This document shows positions 1-6,892 of a stretch of DNA of 17,293 nucleotides, piece by piece (position 1 is the first letter of the stretch; each line of letters opens with the position of its first letter). This DNA comes from Actinomycetota bacterium (GTDB lineage Bacteria; Actinomycetota; Acidimicrobiia; Acidimicrobiales; GCA-2861595). The notes beneath the pieces are model-generated. The model was not told where the DNA came from and did not search any database. It was given only the letters and a program-made list of their open reading frames with translations. A program made the position numbers and the translations under genes. Where the stretch lies: assembly GCA_016781225.1 (NCBI GenBank), contig JADDQT010000015.1:1-17293 (forward strand), written 5' to 3'.

Positions 1-249
1 CCTCTGGCGCTCTGCGCCGTCACGGGCCCGCTCGCCACGACCAGCGCCAACCTGCATGGACAGGAGCCGTTGACAACCGCCGACGCCGTGAGGGCGGCCT
101 TCGGCGAGGGTGTGGCCGTGGTGCTGGACGGGGGCACCTGCGCCGGTCTGGCCTCCACGGTCGTGGACTGCACGGGTCCGGCGGCCCCCGAGCTGCTGCG
201 CCAGGGCCGCATCCCTTGGGAGGACGTGGTGGCGGCCGCCCGTCCCTGA
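1..249 (+). CDS. L-threonylcarbamoyladenylate synthase (Sua5/YrdC/TsaC), C-terminal part
   Basis: Only the last 82 codons are present; the reading frame is open from base 1 to the TGA at 247-249. The protein makes the threonylcarbamoyl-AMP used for the t6A37 modification of ANN-decoding tRNAs in the cytoplasm. The visible support is the family's SxN segment GPLATTSANLHGQEP (residues 9-23 of the fragment) and the closing STVVD...LLRQGRIPWEDV segment, both typical of the YrdC-type domain. The fragment ends shortly after this motif, so it looks like the short TsaC-like form without the extra Sua5 C-terminal domain. In mycobacteria the homologue sits just upstream of the rfe/wecA gene and the atp operon, which agrees with the neighbours here. 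The family call is firm; the N-terminal half lies outside the window. Confidence 0.9.
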   Translation, partial: PLALCAVTGPLATTSANLHGQEPLTTADAVRAAFGEGVAVVLDGGTCAGLASTVVDCTGPAAPELLRQGRIPWEDVVAAARP

Positions 250-275
250 CCCCTTCCAGAGGCCGGTGAGCGGGG

Positions 276-845
276 TGCCTTGGTCGTAGACTCGGCTCCC
301 TGATCGACATCCTCACGCTGTGCACCGGCAACATCTGCCGCTCGCCCATGGCCGAGGTCTTCCTCGCTCGGCGCCTGGAGGAGTTCGGCTTCGCCGCTCA
401 CGTCCACTCCGCCGGTCTGCTGGACGATGGGCGGCCGGCGCAGGGCGTGGACGTGCTCGCCGCCATGGGCTTCGACACGTCTGCCCACCGCAGCCGGCGA
501 ATGACCGCCGAGATGGTGGAAGGAGCAGACCTGGTGCTGTGCATGGCACGGGAGCACCTCCGTGAGGCGGTGCTCCTGTCGCCTTCGGCGTGGCCCAGGT
601 CGTTCACCCTGAAGGAGATCGTGCGCCGAGGCGAGCAGGCGGGAGCCCGAGCTGCCGGCCAGCCGTTCGACGAGTGGGTGGCCAAGCTCCACGCCGGGCG
701 CACCCGCGCCGGTCTGCTCGGATCGTCCCCGGAGGACGACATCGCCGATCCCATCGGCGGCAGCCGCGCCGTGTACAAGACTTCCGCCACGGAGATCCAA
801 GCCTTGACCGACCGCCTGGTCGAGCTTGCCTGGGAAAGGAACTAA
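276..845 (+). CDS. Low-molecular-weight protein tyrosine phosphatase
   Basis: A cytoplasmic LMW-PTP family protein of 189 aa if started at GTG 276. The P-loop CTGNICRS (C16-x5-R22) is the C(X)5R phosphate-binding signature with nucleophile Cys16, and the DP pair near residue 158 (ADPIGG) is the general-acid Asp of the family. An ATG at 348 would delete the catalytic loop, so the start must lie upstream; an in-frame TGA at 267-269 limits it. GTG 276 is preceded by GGTGAG at 265-270, while the only other nearby choice, CTG 300, has no ribosome binding site. The protein is about 30-40 aa longer than typical 150-aa members, mainly through a segment around residues 100-150. It lies 26 bp after the Sua5 gene. 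Members of this family often dephosphorylate tyrosine kinases or transferases of polysaccharide export; a WecA-type gene lies downstream, but the substrate here is unknown. Confidence 0.88.
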   Translation, partial: CLGRRLGSLIDILTLCTGNICRSPMAEVFLARRLEEFGFAAHVHSAGLLDDGRPAQGVDVLAAMGFDTSAHRSRRMTAEMVEGADLVLCMAREHLREAVLLSPSAWPRSFTLKEIVRRGEQAGARAAGQPFDEWVAKLHAGRTRAGLLGSSPEDDIADPIGGSRAVYKTSATEIQALTDRLVELAWERN

Positions 846-851
846 CCGCAC

Positions 852-1325
852 ATGCGAATCGCCATGGGGTCGGACCACGCCGGCTTTCCGCTGAAGGAGC
901 ACCTCGTCTCCACCCTCGAGGAGATGGGCCACGAGGTCGACGACCAGGGAACCGACAGCGAGGAGTCGGTGAACTACCCGCCGATCTGCGCCGGGGTGGG
1001 AAGGACCGTCGTGGAGGGTGACGCCGATCGCGGCATCGTGCTCGGCGGGACCGGGCAGGGTGAGCAGATCGCGGCCAACAAGGTGCGCGGCGTGCGAGCC
1101 GCTCTGTGCCACGACCTGTTCACCACTCGCCTGTCGAGGCAGCACAACGACGCCAACGTGCTCGCCATGGGCGCCCGGGTGGTGGCGCCGGCGCTGGCGG
1201 ACGAGATCGTTGGGCTGTGGCTGGAGACGGAGTTCGAAGGCGGCCGGCACCAGGAGCGCCTGGACCAGATCACCGAGATCGAGACCGAACAGAGCGAGGG
1301 CGGCCAGACCGAGGACGGCCAGTGA
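852..1325 (+). CDS. rpiB: Ribose-5-phosphate isomerase B
   Basis: Interconverts ribose 5-phosphate and ribulose 5-phosphate in the non-oxidative pentose phosphate pathway. The 157-aa product has the RpiB/LacAB hallmarks GSDHAGFPLKEHL (6-18), NYPP (41-44), GGTGQGEQIAANKVRGVRAAL (65-85) and HNDANVL (98-104). The catalytic Cys of the E. coli enzyme (in its CGTG motif) is replaced by Gly, while Glu71 is present in GEQIAANK; this is the arrangement of the M. tuberculosis enzyme, where a Glu acts as base. It is therefore a normal actinobacterial variant and not a broken enzyme. A short acidic tail (TEIETEQSEGGQTEDGQ) follows the fold. ATG 852 is 6 bp after the phosphatase stop, with AAAGGA at 835-840 upstream. 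Its stop overlaps the glyA start by four bases, which suggests coupled translation. Confidence 0.95.
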   Translation: MRIAMGSDHAGFPLKEHLVSTLEEMGHEVDDQGTDSEESVNYPPICAGVGRTVVEGDADRGIVLGGTGQGEQIAANKVRGVRAALCHDLFTTRLSRQHNDANVLAMGARVVAPALADEIVGLWLETEFEGGRHQERLDQITEIETEQSEGGQTEDGQ

Positions 1326-2563
1326 GCCCACTGGGCCGGGACGAGGAGCTGTTCTCGATCCTCGATCGGGAGCGCGAGCGCCAGAGCACCACGCTCCAGC
1401 TCATCGCCTCGGAGAACTTCACATCCCGCGCCGTGCTCGAGGCAACGGGGTCGGTCCTCACCAACAAGTACGCCGAGGGGTACCCGGGCAAGCGCTACTA
1501 CGGCGGGAACCAGATAGTGGACGAGGCCGAGGAACTGGCTCGACGGCGGGCCATGGATCTGTTCGGCGCAGAGCACGCAAACGTGCAGCCCCACGCGGGC
1601 GCCAACGCCAACATGGCCGTCTACCTGGCGGTGCTCGAACCCGGCGACACCGTCCTCGGCATGCGCCTCGACCAGGGCGGCCACCTCACCCACGGCTCGC
1701 CGGTGAACGCCAGCGGCCAGCTGTACCGGTTCGTGTCCTACGGTGTGACCGAGAGCGACGAGCGCCTCGACTACGACCAGATCCGGGACCTGGCCAAGGC
1801 CGAGCGGCCGCGGCTCATCGTTGCCGGCGCGACGGCCTATCCCCGGATCATCGACCCCGCGCCGCTCCGGCGGATCGCCGACGAGGTCGGGGCCCTCTTC
1901 ATGTTCGACGCCGCCCACATCGCCGGCCTCGTCGCCGGTGGCGCCCATCCCAACCCCGTGCCCGAGGCCGACATCGTCACCTTCACCACCCACAAGACGC
2001 TCCGGGGGCCTCGCGGAGGTTGCATCCTGTCCACGGCCGAGCACGCCAAGGCCATCGACAAGGCCATCTTCCCCGGCCTGCAGGGCGGCCCCCTCGAGCA
2101 CGTGATCGCAGCCAAGGCGGTGGCCTTCCGGGAGGCGGCCCAACCCGAGTTCAAGGAGTACGCGGCCCAGATCGTCCGAAATGCCCGGGCTGTTGCCGAG
2201 GCCCTCGCCGGCGAGGGTTTCCGCATCGTCTCCGGCGGCACCGACAACCACCTGATCCTGTTGGACTTGCGCTCGTTCGACGAGGAGCTCAGCGGCAAGC
2301 AGGCCCAGGAGACGCTGGACCGGGCCGGCGTGACGCTGAACAAGAACCAGATCCCGGGAGACCCCCGCTCGCCCTTCGTCACCAGTGGCCTACGAGTGGG
2401 TACGGCAGCGGTCACCTCCACGGGCATGAAGGAGCCCGAGATGGCCCAGGTGGCCGCTTTCATGGGACGAGCCCTGCGCAACCGCTCCGCCGACCACGAG
2501 CTGGCCACCGTGCGCGAAGAGGTGGGGACCCTCTGCAGCAAGTATCCGCCCTACCCGGGCTGA
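1322..2563 (+). CDS. glyA: Serine hydroxymethyltransferase
   Basis: PLP-dependent enzyme converting serine and tetrahydrofolate to glycine and 5,10-methylene-tetrahydrofolate, the main entry of one-carbon units. The start is GTG 1322, sharing GTGA with the rpiB stop; this gives 413 aa, the normal bacterial length. The frame is open further upstream inside rpiB, but those codons do not resemble SHMT. Visible landmarks are LQLIASENFTS near residue 25, TNKYAEGYPGKRYYGG, the HLTHGSPVN substrate loop, MFDAAHIAGL (PLP-contacting Asp and His) and TFTTHKTLRGPRGG with the Schiff-base Lys225. The C-terminal segment GLRVGTAAVTSTGM is also typical. The tight spacing with rpiB and the 16-bp gap to the next gene indicate one transcript. 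I see no missing key residue. Confidence 0.97.
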   Translation: MSPLGRDEELFSILDRERERQSTTLQLIASENFTSRAVLEATGSVLTNKYAEGYPGKRYYGGNQIVDEAEELARRRAMDLFGAEHANVQPHAGANANMAVYLAVLEPGDTVLGMRLDQGGHLTHGSPVNASGQLYRFVSYGVTESDERLDYDQIRDLAKAERPRLIVAGATAYPRIIDPAPLRRIADEVGALFMFDAAHIAGLVAGGAHPNPVPEADIVTFTTHKTLRGPRGGCILSTAEHAKAIDKAIFPGLQGGPLEHVIAAKAVAFREAAQPEFKEYAAQIVRNARAVAEALAGEGFRIVSGGTDNHLILLDLRSFDEELSGKQAQETLDRAGVTLNKNQIPGDPRSPFVTSGLRVGTAAVTSTGMKEPEMAQVAAFMGRALRNRSADHELATVREEVGTLCSKYPPYPG

Positions 2564-2579
2564 TGCCGCCAACGACGCG

Positions 2580-3827
2580 ATGCTGAGCTACCTCCTGGTA
2601 GGAGCCGTCGCCGCATCGGTGACCTACGGGCTGTGCTTCGTGGTGCGCCGGCTGGCGGTGCGCTTCGGGGCCGTCGTGCTGCCCGACGACCGAAAGGTCC
2701 ACGCCTCGCCCACGCCCACCGCCGGCGGGGCCGCCATGTTCGCCGCCTTCCTGATCGCCATGGCCGTGGCGTGGCGCCTTCCCCAGTTCAGGGACGCCTT
2801 CGACGGCTCTTCGGAGCCACTGGGCATCGTCCTCGCCGTGGCGGCCATATTCGTGGTGGGCCTGGTGGACGACCTGCGGGAGGTGTCGGCGCCGGCCAAG
2901 CTGGCCGGCCAGGTCCTCGCCGGCTGCGTCCTCTACTTCCTCGGCGTGACCCTGTTCTTCTTCCGCGTGCCCTTCGGCGACCTCCTCTCGCTGTCGGCCG
3001 ACATGCAGCCCCTGGTCACCGTCCTCTGGGTGGTGGCCATCGCCAACGCCATCAACATCATCGACGGCCTGGACGGGCTGGCCGCCGGCATCGTGCTCAT
3101 CGCCGCCGGCGCCTTCTTCGTCTACTCCAACCGGCTGTTCGACGCCGGGCTGATCGGCAGCGAGAACGTGGGGCCCCTTGCGGCCATAATCGCCTGCGGC
3201 ATCTGCCTTGGCTTCCTGCCCCACAACATGCACCCGGCCCGGATCTTCATGGGTGACGCCGGAGCCATGGTGCTCGGCGTCCTCATGGCGTCGTCCACCA
3301 TCGTGGTCGGGGGCCGGATCGACGACCAGTTCAGCGGCCAGGCCTACTTCTTCTTCGCCCCGATGGTCATCCCCCTGTTCATCCTGGGCGTGCCCATCGT
3401 GGACACGGTCTTCGCCGTGATTCGCCGAGCAGTGAGGCGAACCGCCCTGTCGGTCGCCGACAAGGAGCATCTCCATCACCGCCTCATGCGCCTGGGGCAC
3501 GGCCACCGCCGGTCGGTTCTCATCCTCTGGGCGTGGACGGCCATATTCTCGCTGCTGATCCTGTTTCCGCCCACCGGCAAGGCGAACGCCCTGATCCCGC
3601 TCGTTGCCGCCGGGTTGGGTGTGGGCCTGTACACCGTGTTCATCCCCGTCCGCCAGCGAGGAGAGGTTTCCGCGGCCGACCTGCCTGACGAACCCGGGGA
3701 CGAAGGCGGTGACGAATGGCCCGAGGAGGAGCCGGAGCCGAGGCGGGCGGCGGCGTTCGGCGCCCATGCAGAGCTGGCCGACGTGGTGCACCTGCCCGAG
3801 CGGCGACGCCGCACGGGGAGAGGGTGA
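2580..3827 (+). CDS. Polyprenyl-phosphate GlcNAc-1-phosphate transferase (WecA/TagO/Rfe family)
   Basis: Integral membrane enzyme of the MraY/WecA family that moves a HexNAc-1-phosphate from a UDP-sugar to a polyprenyl phosphate, starting lipid-linked glycan synthesis. Family motifs occur in order: PDDRKVH and TPTAGG (35-50), VVGLVDDLRE with the DD pair at 97-98, ANAINIIDGLDGLAAG (155-170), MGDAGAM (224-230) and the cytoplasmic HLHHRLMRLGHGHR loop with HLHH at 297-300. Many hydrophobic helices alternate with these loops, about ten or eleven in 355 residues. An extra cytoplasmic tail of about 55 residues is Glu/Asp-rich and then Arg-rich. The HLHHR histidine motif favours WecA/TagO over MraY, and the place before the atp genes matches mycobacterial rfe. 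ATG 2580 has no clear Shine-Dalgarno sequence, so it is probably coupled to glyA. The sugar specificity is inferred from the family. Confidence 0.88.
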   Translation: MLSYLLVGAVAASVTYGLCFVVRRLAVRFGAVVLPDDRKVHASPTPTAGGAAMFAAFLIAMAVAWRLPQFRDAFDGSSEPLGIVLAVAAIFVVGLVDDLREVSAPAKLAGQVLAGCVLYFLGVTLFFFRVPFGDLLSLSADMQPLVTVLWVVAIANAINIIDGLDGLAAGIVLIAAGAFFVYSNRLFDAGLIGSENVGPLAAIIACGICLGFLPHNMHPARIFMGDAGAMVLGVLMASSTIVVGGRIDDQFSGQAYFFFAPMVIPLFILGVPIVDTVFAVIRRAVRRTALSVADKEHLHHRLMRLGHGHRRSVLILWAWTAIFSLLILFPPTGKANALIPLVAAGLGVGLYTVFIPVRQRGEVSAADLPDEPGDEGGDEWPEEEPEPRRAAAFGAHAELADVVHLPERRRRTGRG

Positions 3828-3846
3828 GGGGCCGGGGCCGCGAAAC

Positions 3847-3875
3847 TTGCGAGCCCTCCGGGTGGCTCCTAGATT
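3847..3875 (+). promoter_or_regulatory. Candidate sigma-70-type promoter of the atp operon
   Basis: TTGCGA at 3847-3852 and TAGATT at 3870-3875 are separated by exactly 17 bp. Each hexamer matches 4 of 6 consensus positions, and the second fits the TAnnnT form common in Actinomycetota. The site lies just after the WecA-type gene stop (3827) and about 65 bp before the AtpZ-like start, in the only sizeable gap between the upstream genes and the ATP synthase genes. Inferred from sequence only. Confidence 0.5.
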
Positions 3876-3940
3876 CCGAGACGCCAGCTCACCGATTCCA
3901 ACCGCGAACCGGGCAGTGTGGCCACAGAAGGGCAGACGGG

Positions 3941-4342
3941 TTGGACCCGAGCAGAGTGGACATTGGCGAGAGGCGCGAGCTGTACGGCGGTTTCGGCAAC
4001 AGCTTGGTCATGGCGTTCGAGTTCGCCACCACGCCGTTCCTCTTCGGGTTGATCGGCCACTTTGTCGATGGTCGCCTGGGCACCGGTCCCTGGCTCACCA
4101 TGTTCCTGGTCGTCTTCGCCATCGCCGGTCTCACCGTTCGGATGTACTACGGCTATGTCGCGGCCATGGAGGAGCACGAATCCAAGGCTCCATGGAAGAA
4201 GGTTTCGCCGCCCGTAGGGCAGGTCTCGCCGCCCAGGAGCTTGGTCGGCGAGCTCGACGGTGCCTCCGCCGACCGGCCCATCCAAGAACGTCAGAGCCGG
4301 ACCGGCTCCGGCGCTGAGGACATCTCCCTGGGGGCGTCTTGA
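3941..4342 (+). CDS. AtpZ/AtpI-like ATP synthase accessory membrane protein with repeat-derived tail
   Basis: A small membrane protein at the head of the ATP synthase operon. The core, residues 17-70, reads GFGNSLVMAFEFATTPFLF, then GLIGHFVDGRLGTGPW, then a second hydrophobic helix. This two-helix G...G..iD..lGt.P pattern is that of the AtpZ family (ATPase_gene1), whose members act with AtpI in c-ring assembly or Mg2+/Ca2+ transport. TTG 3941 is chosen because AGAAGG lies about 7 nt upstream; GTG 3956 is an alternative. The first 87 of 133 residues look like the family. The rest (V88 to the end, with VSPP twice and then LVGELDGASADR...) is low in hydrophobicity and matches a repeat found twice elsewhere in the window, so the tail seems to come from an inserted repeat that stayed in frame. 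The stop overlaps the atpI start (TTGA). Function is inferred from family and position. Confidence 0.75.
   Translation: MDPSRVDIGERRELYGGFGNSLVMAFEFATTPFLFGLIGHFVDGRLGTGPWLTMFLVVFAIAGLTVRMYYGYVAAMEEHESKAPWKKVSPPVGQVSPPRSLVGELDGASADRPIQERQSRTGSGAEDISLGAS
4202..4306 (+). repeat. Dispersed palindromic repeat, copy A (inside the AtpZ-like gene)
   Basis: Shares the 19-base exact string GGAGCTTGGTCGGCGAGCT (4236-4254) with copy B (6924-6942). Bases 4250-4277 match copy C (11780-11807) at 21 of 28 positions without gaps. It keeps the CCGGC/GCCGG arms (4273-4277 and 4296-4300), but with an 18-base loop instead of the 3-base loop of copy B. A direct repeat GT(T/C)TCGCCGCCC occurs at 4202-4213 and 4223-4234. 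In the AtpZ frame it encodes GELDGASADR, close to the GELDGAPRDR that copy C would encode. Confidence 0.7.
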
Positions 4343-4779
4343 GCAGCTCTCTTGACAGCGCGCTCGATGCTCCCCCCGTGGAGCGGCAGGTGGCGGGGGA
4401 CATGATCCGGCGGGGCCTGCCTGTTGCCCCGGTGCTCGTAGCCGTCGCCGGCCTGATCTGGGGGCTGGACGGCGCGTTCTCTGCGGCCTACGGCCTAGCC
4501 ATCGTCTTGGCCAACTTCGCACTGGCGGCCGCTCTTCTCAGCTGGGCCGGCCGCCGGTCCGTGGCCCTGCTCATGGGCGTGGCCCTGTTCGGTTACGTCT
4601 TCCGCCTGGCGCTGGTGACGGTTGCGGTGCTGGCGGTGAAGGACCTGGCCTGGGTGGAGCTCGTCCCCTTGGGCCTCACCATCGTGGTCACCCACCTCGG
4701 CTTGCTGTTCTGGGAGACGAATCGGGTGTCGGCGTCCCTGGCCTTCCCCGGCCTCAAGCCCGACCAGCGGGGGGTGTGA
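4339..4779 (+). CDS. atpI: ATP synthase protein I (AtpI family)
   Basis: A 146-aa membrane protein with four predicted helices, roughly at residues 28-45, 48-68, 76-98 and 104-125 (the last includes VELVPLGLTIVVTHLGLLFWE). Size, topology and position directly before atpB fit the AtpI family, a non-essential assembly factor of the F1Fo complex that helps form the c-ring. Sequence conservation in this family is low, so the call rests strongly on context. The start TTG 4339 shares TTGA with the stop of the preceding gene, and its own stop shares GTGA with atpB, so three genes are chained by overlapping start and stop codons. An in-frame ATG at 4402 is an alternative start that would remove a polar N-terminus of 21 residues. 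Confidence 0.75.
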   Translation: MSSSLDSALDAPPVERQVAGDMIRRGLPVAPVLVAVAGLIWGLDGAFSAAYGLAIVLANFALAAALLSWAGRRSVALLMGVALFGYVFRLALVTVAVLAVKDLAWVELVPLGLTIVVTHLGLLFWETNRVSASLAFPGLKPDQRGV

Positions 4780-5543
4780 CACCGGTGCTGGCCGCGCTCA
4801 GCTTCCCGCCCATCGAGGAGCTCCTCGAGTGGAAGGACATGTTCGGCATACCCGGCTTCAACAAGGTTGCCCTCCTCTGCGTCCTCTCCACCCTCATCGT
4901 CATCGCCTTCTTCCTGTTCGCCGGCCGCCGCCGCGAACTGGTCCCGAGGGGCATCCAGAACATCGCCGAGTCCACGGTGGAGTTCGTCGAGAACAGCATC
5001 ATCATGCAGACCATGGGGCCGGAAGGCTTGTACTGGCTGCCCTTCCTCCTCACCATGTTCACCTTCCTCCTCGTCGCGAACCTGTTCGAGCTCGTCCCGT
5101 TCATCCAGTTCCCCGCCACTGCCCGGATGGCGGTACCCCTGCCCCTGGCCCTCTTCGTGTTCCTGTTGTTCGTGATCATGGGGATCAAGCGCCAAGGGAT
5201 GGGCGGTTACTTGAAGTCCACCCTGGTGCCGCCCGGCGTCCCCAAGCCCCTGTACGTCCTGGTGGTGCCCATCGAGCTCTTCTCCACCTTCCTGATGCGC
5301 CCGTTCTCCCTCGCCGTCCGGCTGTTCGCCAACATGCTGGCCGGCCACCTCCTGCTGGTCACGTTCGCCCTGCTGTCGGCCGCCTTGTTCACCAAGAGCG
5401 TCATGATCGTGCTCCTTCCCCTGCCCGTGGCCATGCTGGTTGCGGTGACCGTGTTCGAGCTGTTGGTCGCCGTCCTGCAGGCATTCATCTTCACCATCCT
5501 GGCCGCCGTGTACATCGGCGAGGCCATGCATCCCCAGCACTAG
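4776..5543 (+). CDS. atpB: ATP synthase Fo subunit a
   Basis: Membrane stator subunit that forms the two proton half-channels against the c-ring. The 255-aa product has the conserved helix SLAVRLFANMLAGHLLL with the essential Arg182 (equivalent to E. coli aArg210) and His191 at the place of E. coli Glu219. The closing helix VFELLVAVLQAFIFTILAAVYI carries Gln235. Five to six hydrophobic helices are visible, beginning after the amphipathic IEELLEWKDMF segment. GTG 4776 overlaps the atpI stop by GTGA. Length is normal for actinobacterial subunit a and no key residue is missing. The TAG stop at 5541-5543 runs directly into the ribosome binding site of atpE. Confidence 0.96.
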   Translation: MTPVLAALSFPPIEELLEWKDMFGIPGFNKVALLCVLSTLIVIAFFLFAGRRRELVPRGIQNIAESTVEFVENSIIMQTMGPEGLYWLPFLLTMFTFLLVANLFELVPFIQFPATARMAVPLPLALFVFLLFVIMGIKRQGMGGYLKSTLVPPGVPKPLYVLVVPIELFSTFLMRPFSLAVRLFANMLAGHLLLVTFALLSAALFTKSVMIVLLPLPVAMLVAVTVFELLVAVLQAFIFTILAAVYIGEAMHPQH

Positions 5544-5551
5544 GAGGAAAC

Positions 5552-5815
5552 TTGAGGAATCTGTTCGAGCTCGCCCTTGTCCTGGGGCAACAAGAGAAGG
5601 GCTTCGGTGCCCTTGGCGCCGGCATCGGCTACGGCGCCGCCGCCATCGGCCCTGGCATCGGCATCGGGTACGTGGTGGGCAACGCCATCACGGCCATGGC
5701 TCGCCAACCGGAGGCCGCGGGCATGGTTCGAACCACCATGTTCCTCGGTATCGCCTTCACCGAGGCCTTGGCCCTCATCGGCTTCGTCGTGTTCATCCTC
5801 CTCAAGTTCACCTAG
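5552..5815 (+). CDS. atpE: ATP synthase Fo subunit c
   Basis: Forms the rotating proteolipid ring. The 87-aa protein is a two-helix hairpin: a Gly/Ala-rich helix (about 18-45, GALGAGIGYGAAAIGPGIGIG), the polar loop ARQPE (50-54) and a second helix with the proton-carrying Glu71 in AFTEALALIGFV. The sodium-type Gln of helix 1 is Ile38 here and the Ser/Thr after the Glu is Ala72, which indicates H+ coupling. TTG 5552 is the most likely start, with AGGAGG at 5542-5547 just upstream (a short gap of 4 nt); no ATG precedes the hydrophobic helix in this frame. The N-terminus (MRNLFELALVLGQQEKG) is slightly longer than in the mycobacterial protein. The strong ribosome binding site suits the high copy number of c in the complex. 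Confidence 0.95.
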   Translation: MRNLFELALVLGQQEKGFGALGAGIGYGAAAIGPGIGIGYVVGNAITAMARQPEAAGMVRTTMFLGIAFTEALALIGFVVFILLKFT

Positions 5816-5837
5816 AGCGGCATAGGAAGGAATCACC

Positions 5838-6368
5838 GTGACCGGTACCGGCACCCTGCTCGTCGCAGTAGCCAAGAACCCGATCCTCCCCGAGCTGAAG
5901 GAGGTCTTCTGGTTCCTGATCGCCTTCGCCATCCTCTTCGTCGTCATGTGGAAGAAGGCCCTTCCCGGGGTGCGGAAGGCCATGAACGAGCGTTCGGAGA
6001 AGATCCGCGACAATCTCGAGGAGGCCGAGCAGGTGCGCAACGAGGCCCAGGACGTCCTCAAGCAGTACAAGCGCCAGCTGGCCGACGCTCGCGACGAGTC
6101 CAACCGCATCATCGAGGAGGCCCGCGAGACGGCGGAGAACCTGCGGCGGGACATGATGCAGCGAGCCGAGGCCCAGGTGGCCGAGCTGCGCGAGCGGTCG
6201 CGTGAGGAGATCAAGGCCGCTCAGGAGCGCGCCACCTCCGAGCTGCAGTCCAGAGTCGGCACCATGGCCATCGAGCTGGCCGAGAAGGTCGTGGAGCAGA
6301 GCCTCAACCGCGACGCCAACCTGCGCCTCATCGAGCGCTACATCGAGCAGGTGGGTTCCAGGGGCTGA
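5838..6368 (+). CDS. atpF: ATP synthase Fo subunit b
   Basis: Peripheral-stalk subunit joining Fo to F1. The 176-aa protein has one N-terminal transmembrane helix (EVFWFLIAFAILFVVMW, about 22-38) followed by a long, highly charged helix from about residue 45 to 170, with the patterns ERSEKIRDNLEEAEQ and EARETAENLRRDM expected for the right-handed coiled coil of the b dimer. GTG 5838 has a good Shine-Dalgarno sequence (AGGAAGGAA, 5824-5832). The gene encodes a standard b subunit and, unlike in mycobacteria, the following delta gene is a separate protein of normal size, not a b-delta fusion. Its TGA and the atpH ATG share one base (TGATG), so the two are probably translationally coupled. Confidence 0.95.
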   Translation: MTGTGTLLVAVAKNPILPELKEVFWFLIAFAILFVVMWKKALPGVRKAMNERSEKIRDNLEEAEQVRNEAQDVLKQYKRQLADARDESNRIIEEARETAENLRRDMMQRAEAQVAELRERSREEIKAAQERATSELQSRVGTMAIELAEKVVEQSLNRDANLRLIERYIEQVGSRG

Positions 6369-6892
6369 TGGCCGATTACATCGACGCCTATGCCGCAGCG
6401 CTCTTCGCCGTGGCCGTGGCCGAGGAGGCGCTGGACCGCGTCGAAGAGGAGCTGTTCCGGGTCGCTCGCACCATCGAGGGCAACGACGAGCTGCGGTCCG
6501 CTCTAACCGACGAGGCCGTCCCCGTCGACCGCCGTCAGGGCATCGTCGAGGATCTCCTCGGAGATCGTGCCCACCATGTGACCACCGCCCTGGTGTCCTT
6601 CCTCGTGGGCGTGGGCAGGGGCCGCCAGCTCCCGGCCATCATCGACAAGCTCGTGGAACGGGCGGCCGCCGAACGGGCCGAGGTCGTGGCCGAGGTGCGC
6701 ACCGCCATCCCGCTCGACGACGACCTGCGCCAGCGCCTGGGCGAGGCTCTCTCGAACGCAACCGGCAAGCAGGTGAGCGTAAAGGCGGTGGTCGACGAAA
6801 GTGTGCTGGGTGGGGTGGTGGCCCAGGTCGGCGACACCATCATCGACGGCACCGTCCGCCACCGCCTGAACCAGTTGCGCAGGGCGTTGTGA
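6368..6892 (+). CDS. atpH: ATP synthase F1 subunit delta
   Basis: Stator subunit that caps F1 and binds the b dimer. The 174-aa length is standard for delta/OSCP. The N-terminal helical domain starts MADYIDAYAAALFAVAVAEEALDRVEEEL (given here in outline: Y-x-A-L, residues 4-12) and the C-terminal domain ends with VVAQVGDTIIDGTVRHRLNQ followed by LRRAL, a typical OSCP ending (VGDxxIDGSVRxRLxxL). The ATG overlaps the atpF stop by one base. The TGA is immediately followed by repeat copy B and a 204-bp gap, the largest space inside the atp operon. Confidence 0.94.
   Translation: MADYIDAYAAALFAVAVAEEALDRVEEELFRVARTIEGNDELRSALTDEAVPVDRRQGIVEDLLGDRAHHVTTALVSFLVGVGRGRQLPAIIDKLVERAAAERAEVVAEVRTAIPLDDDLRQRLGEALSNATGKQVSVKAVVDESVLGGVVAQVGDTIIDGTVRHRLNQLRRAL

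Noticed and set aside
1106..1321. glyA starting about 72 codons earlier, inside rpiB
   Set aside because: The additional residues are an out-of-frame shadow of rpiB and do not resemble SHMT; GTG 1322 gives the family length and a GTGA overlap.
852..1325. RpiB lacking the catalytic cysteine as a possible broken enzyme
   Set aside because: The Gly-for-Cys change with a conserved Glu in GEQIAANK is the known M. tuberculosis type, so it is a normal variant.
974..2251. Long open antisense frame opposite rpiB and glyA, and similar ones at 2460-3791, 4593-5540, 6503-7306, 7430-8590 and 15199-16872 on the minus strand
   Set aside because: They lie over firmly identified genes and their translations are low-complexity (rich in Gly, His, Arg, Asp). 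They arise because GC-rich codon use removes stops from the opposite frames.
3716..3940. AtpZ-like protein beginning at 3716 inside the WecA-type gene
   Set aside because: The extra N-terminus is Arg/Gly-rich shadow coding; TTG 3941 has a Shine-Dalgarno sequence and fits the family start.
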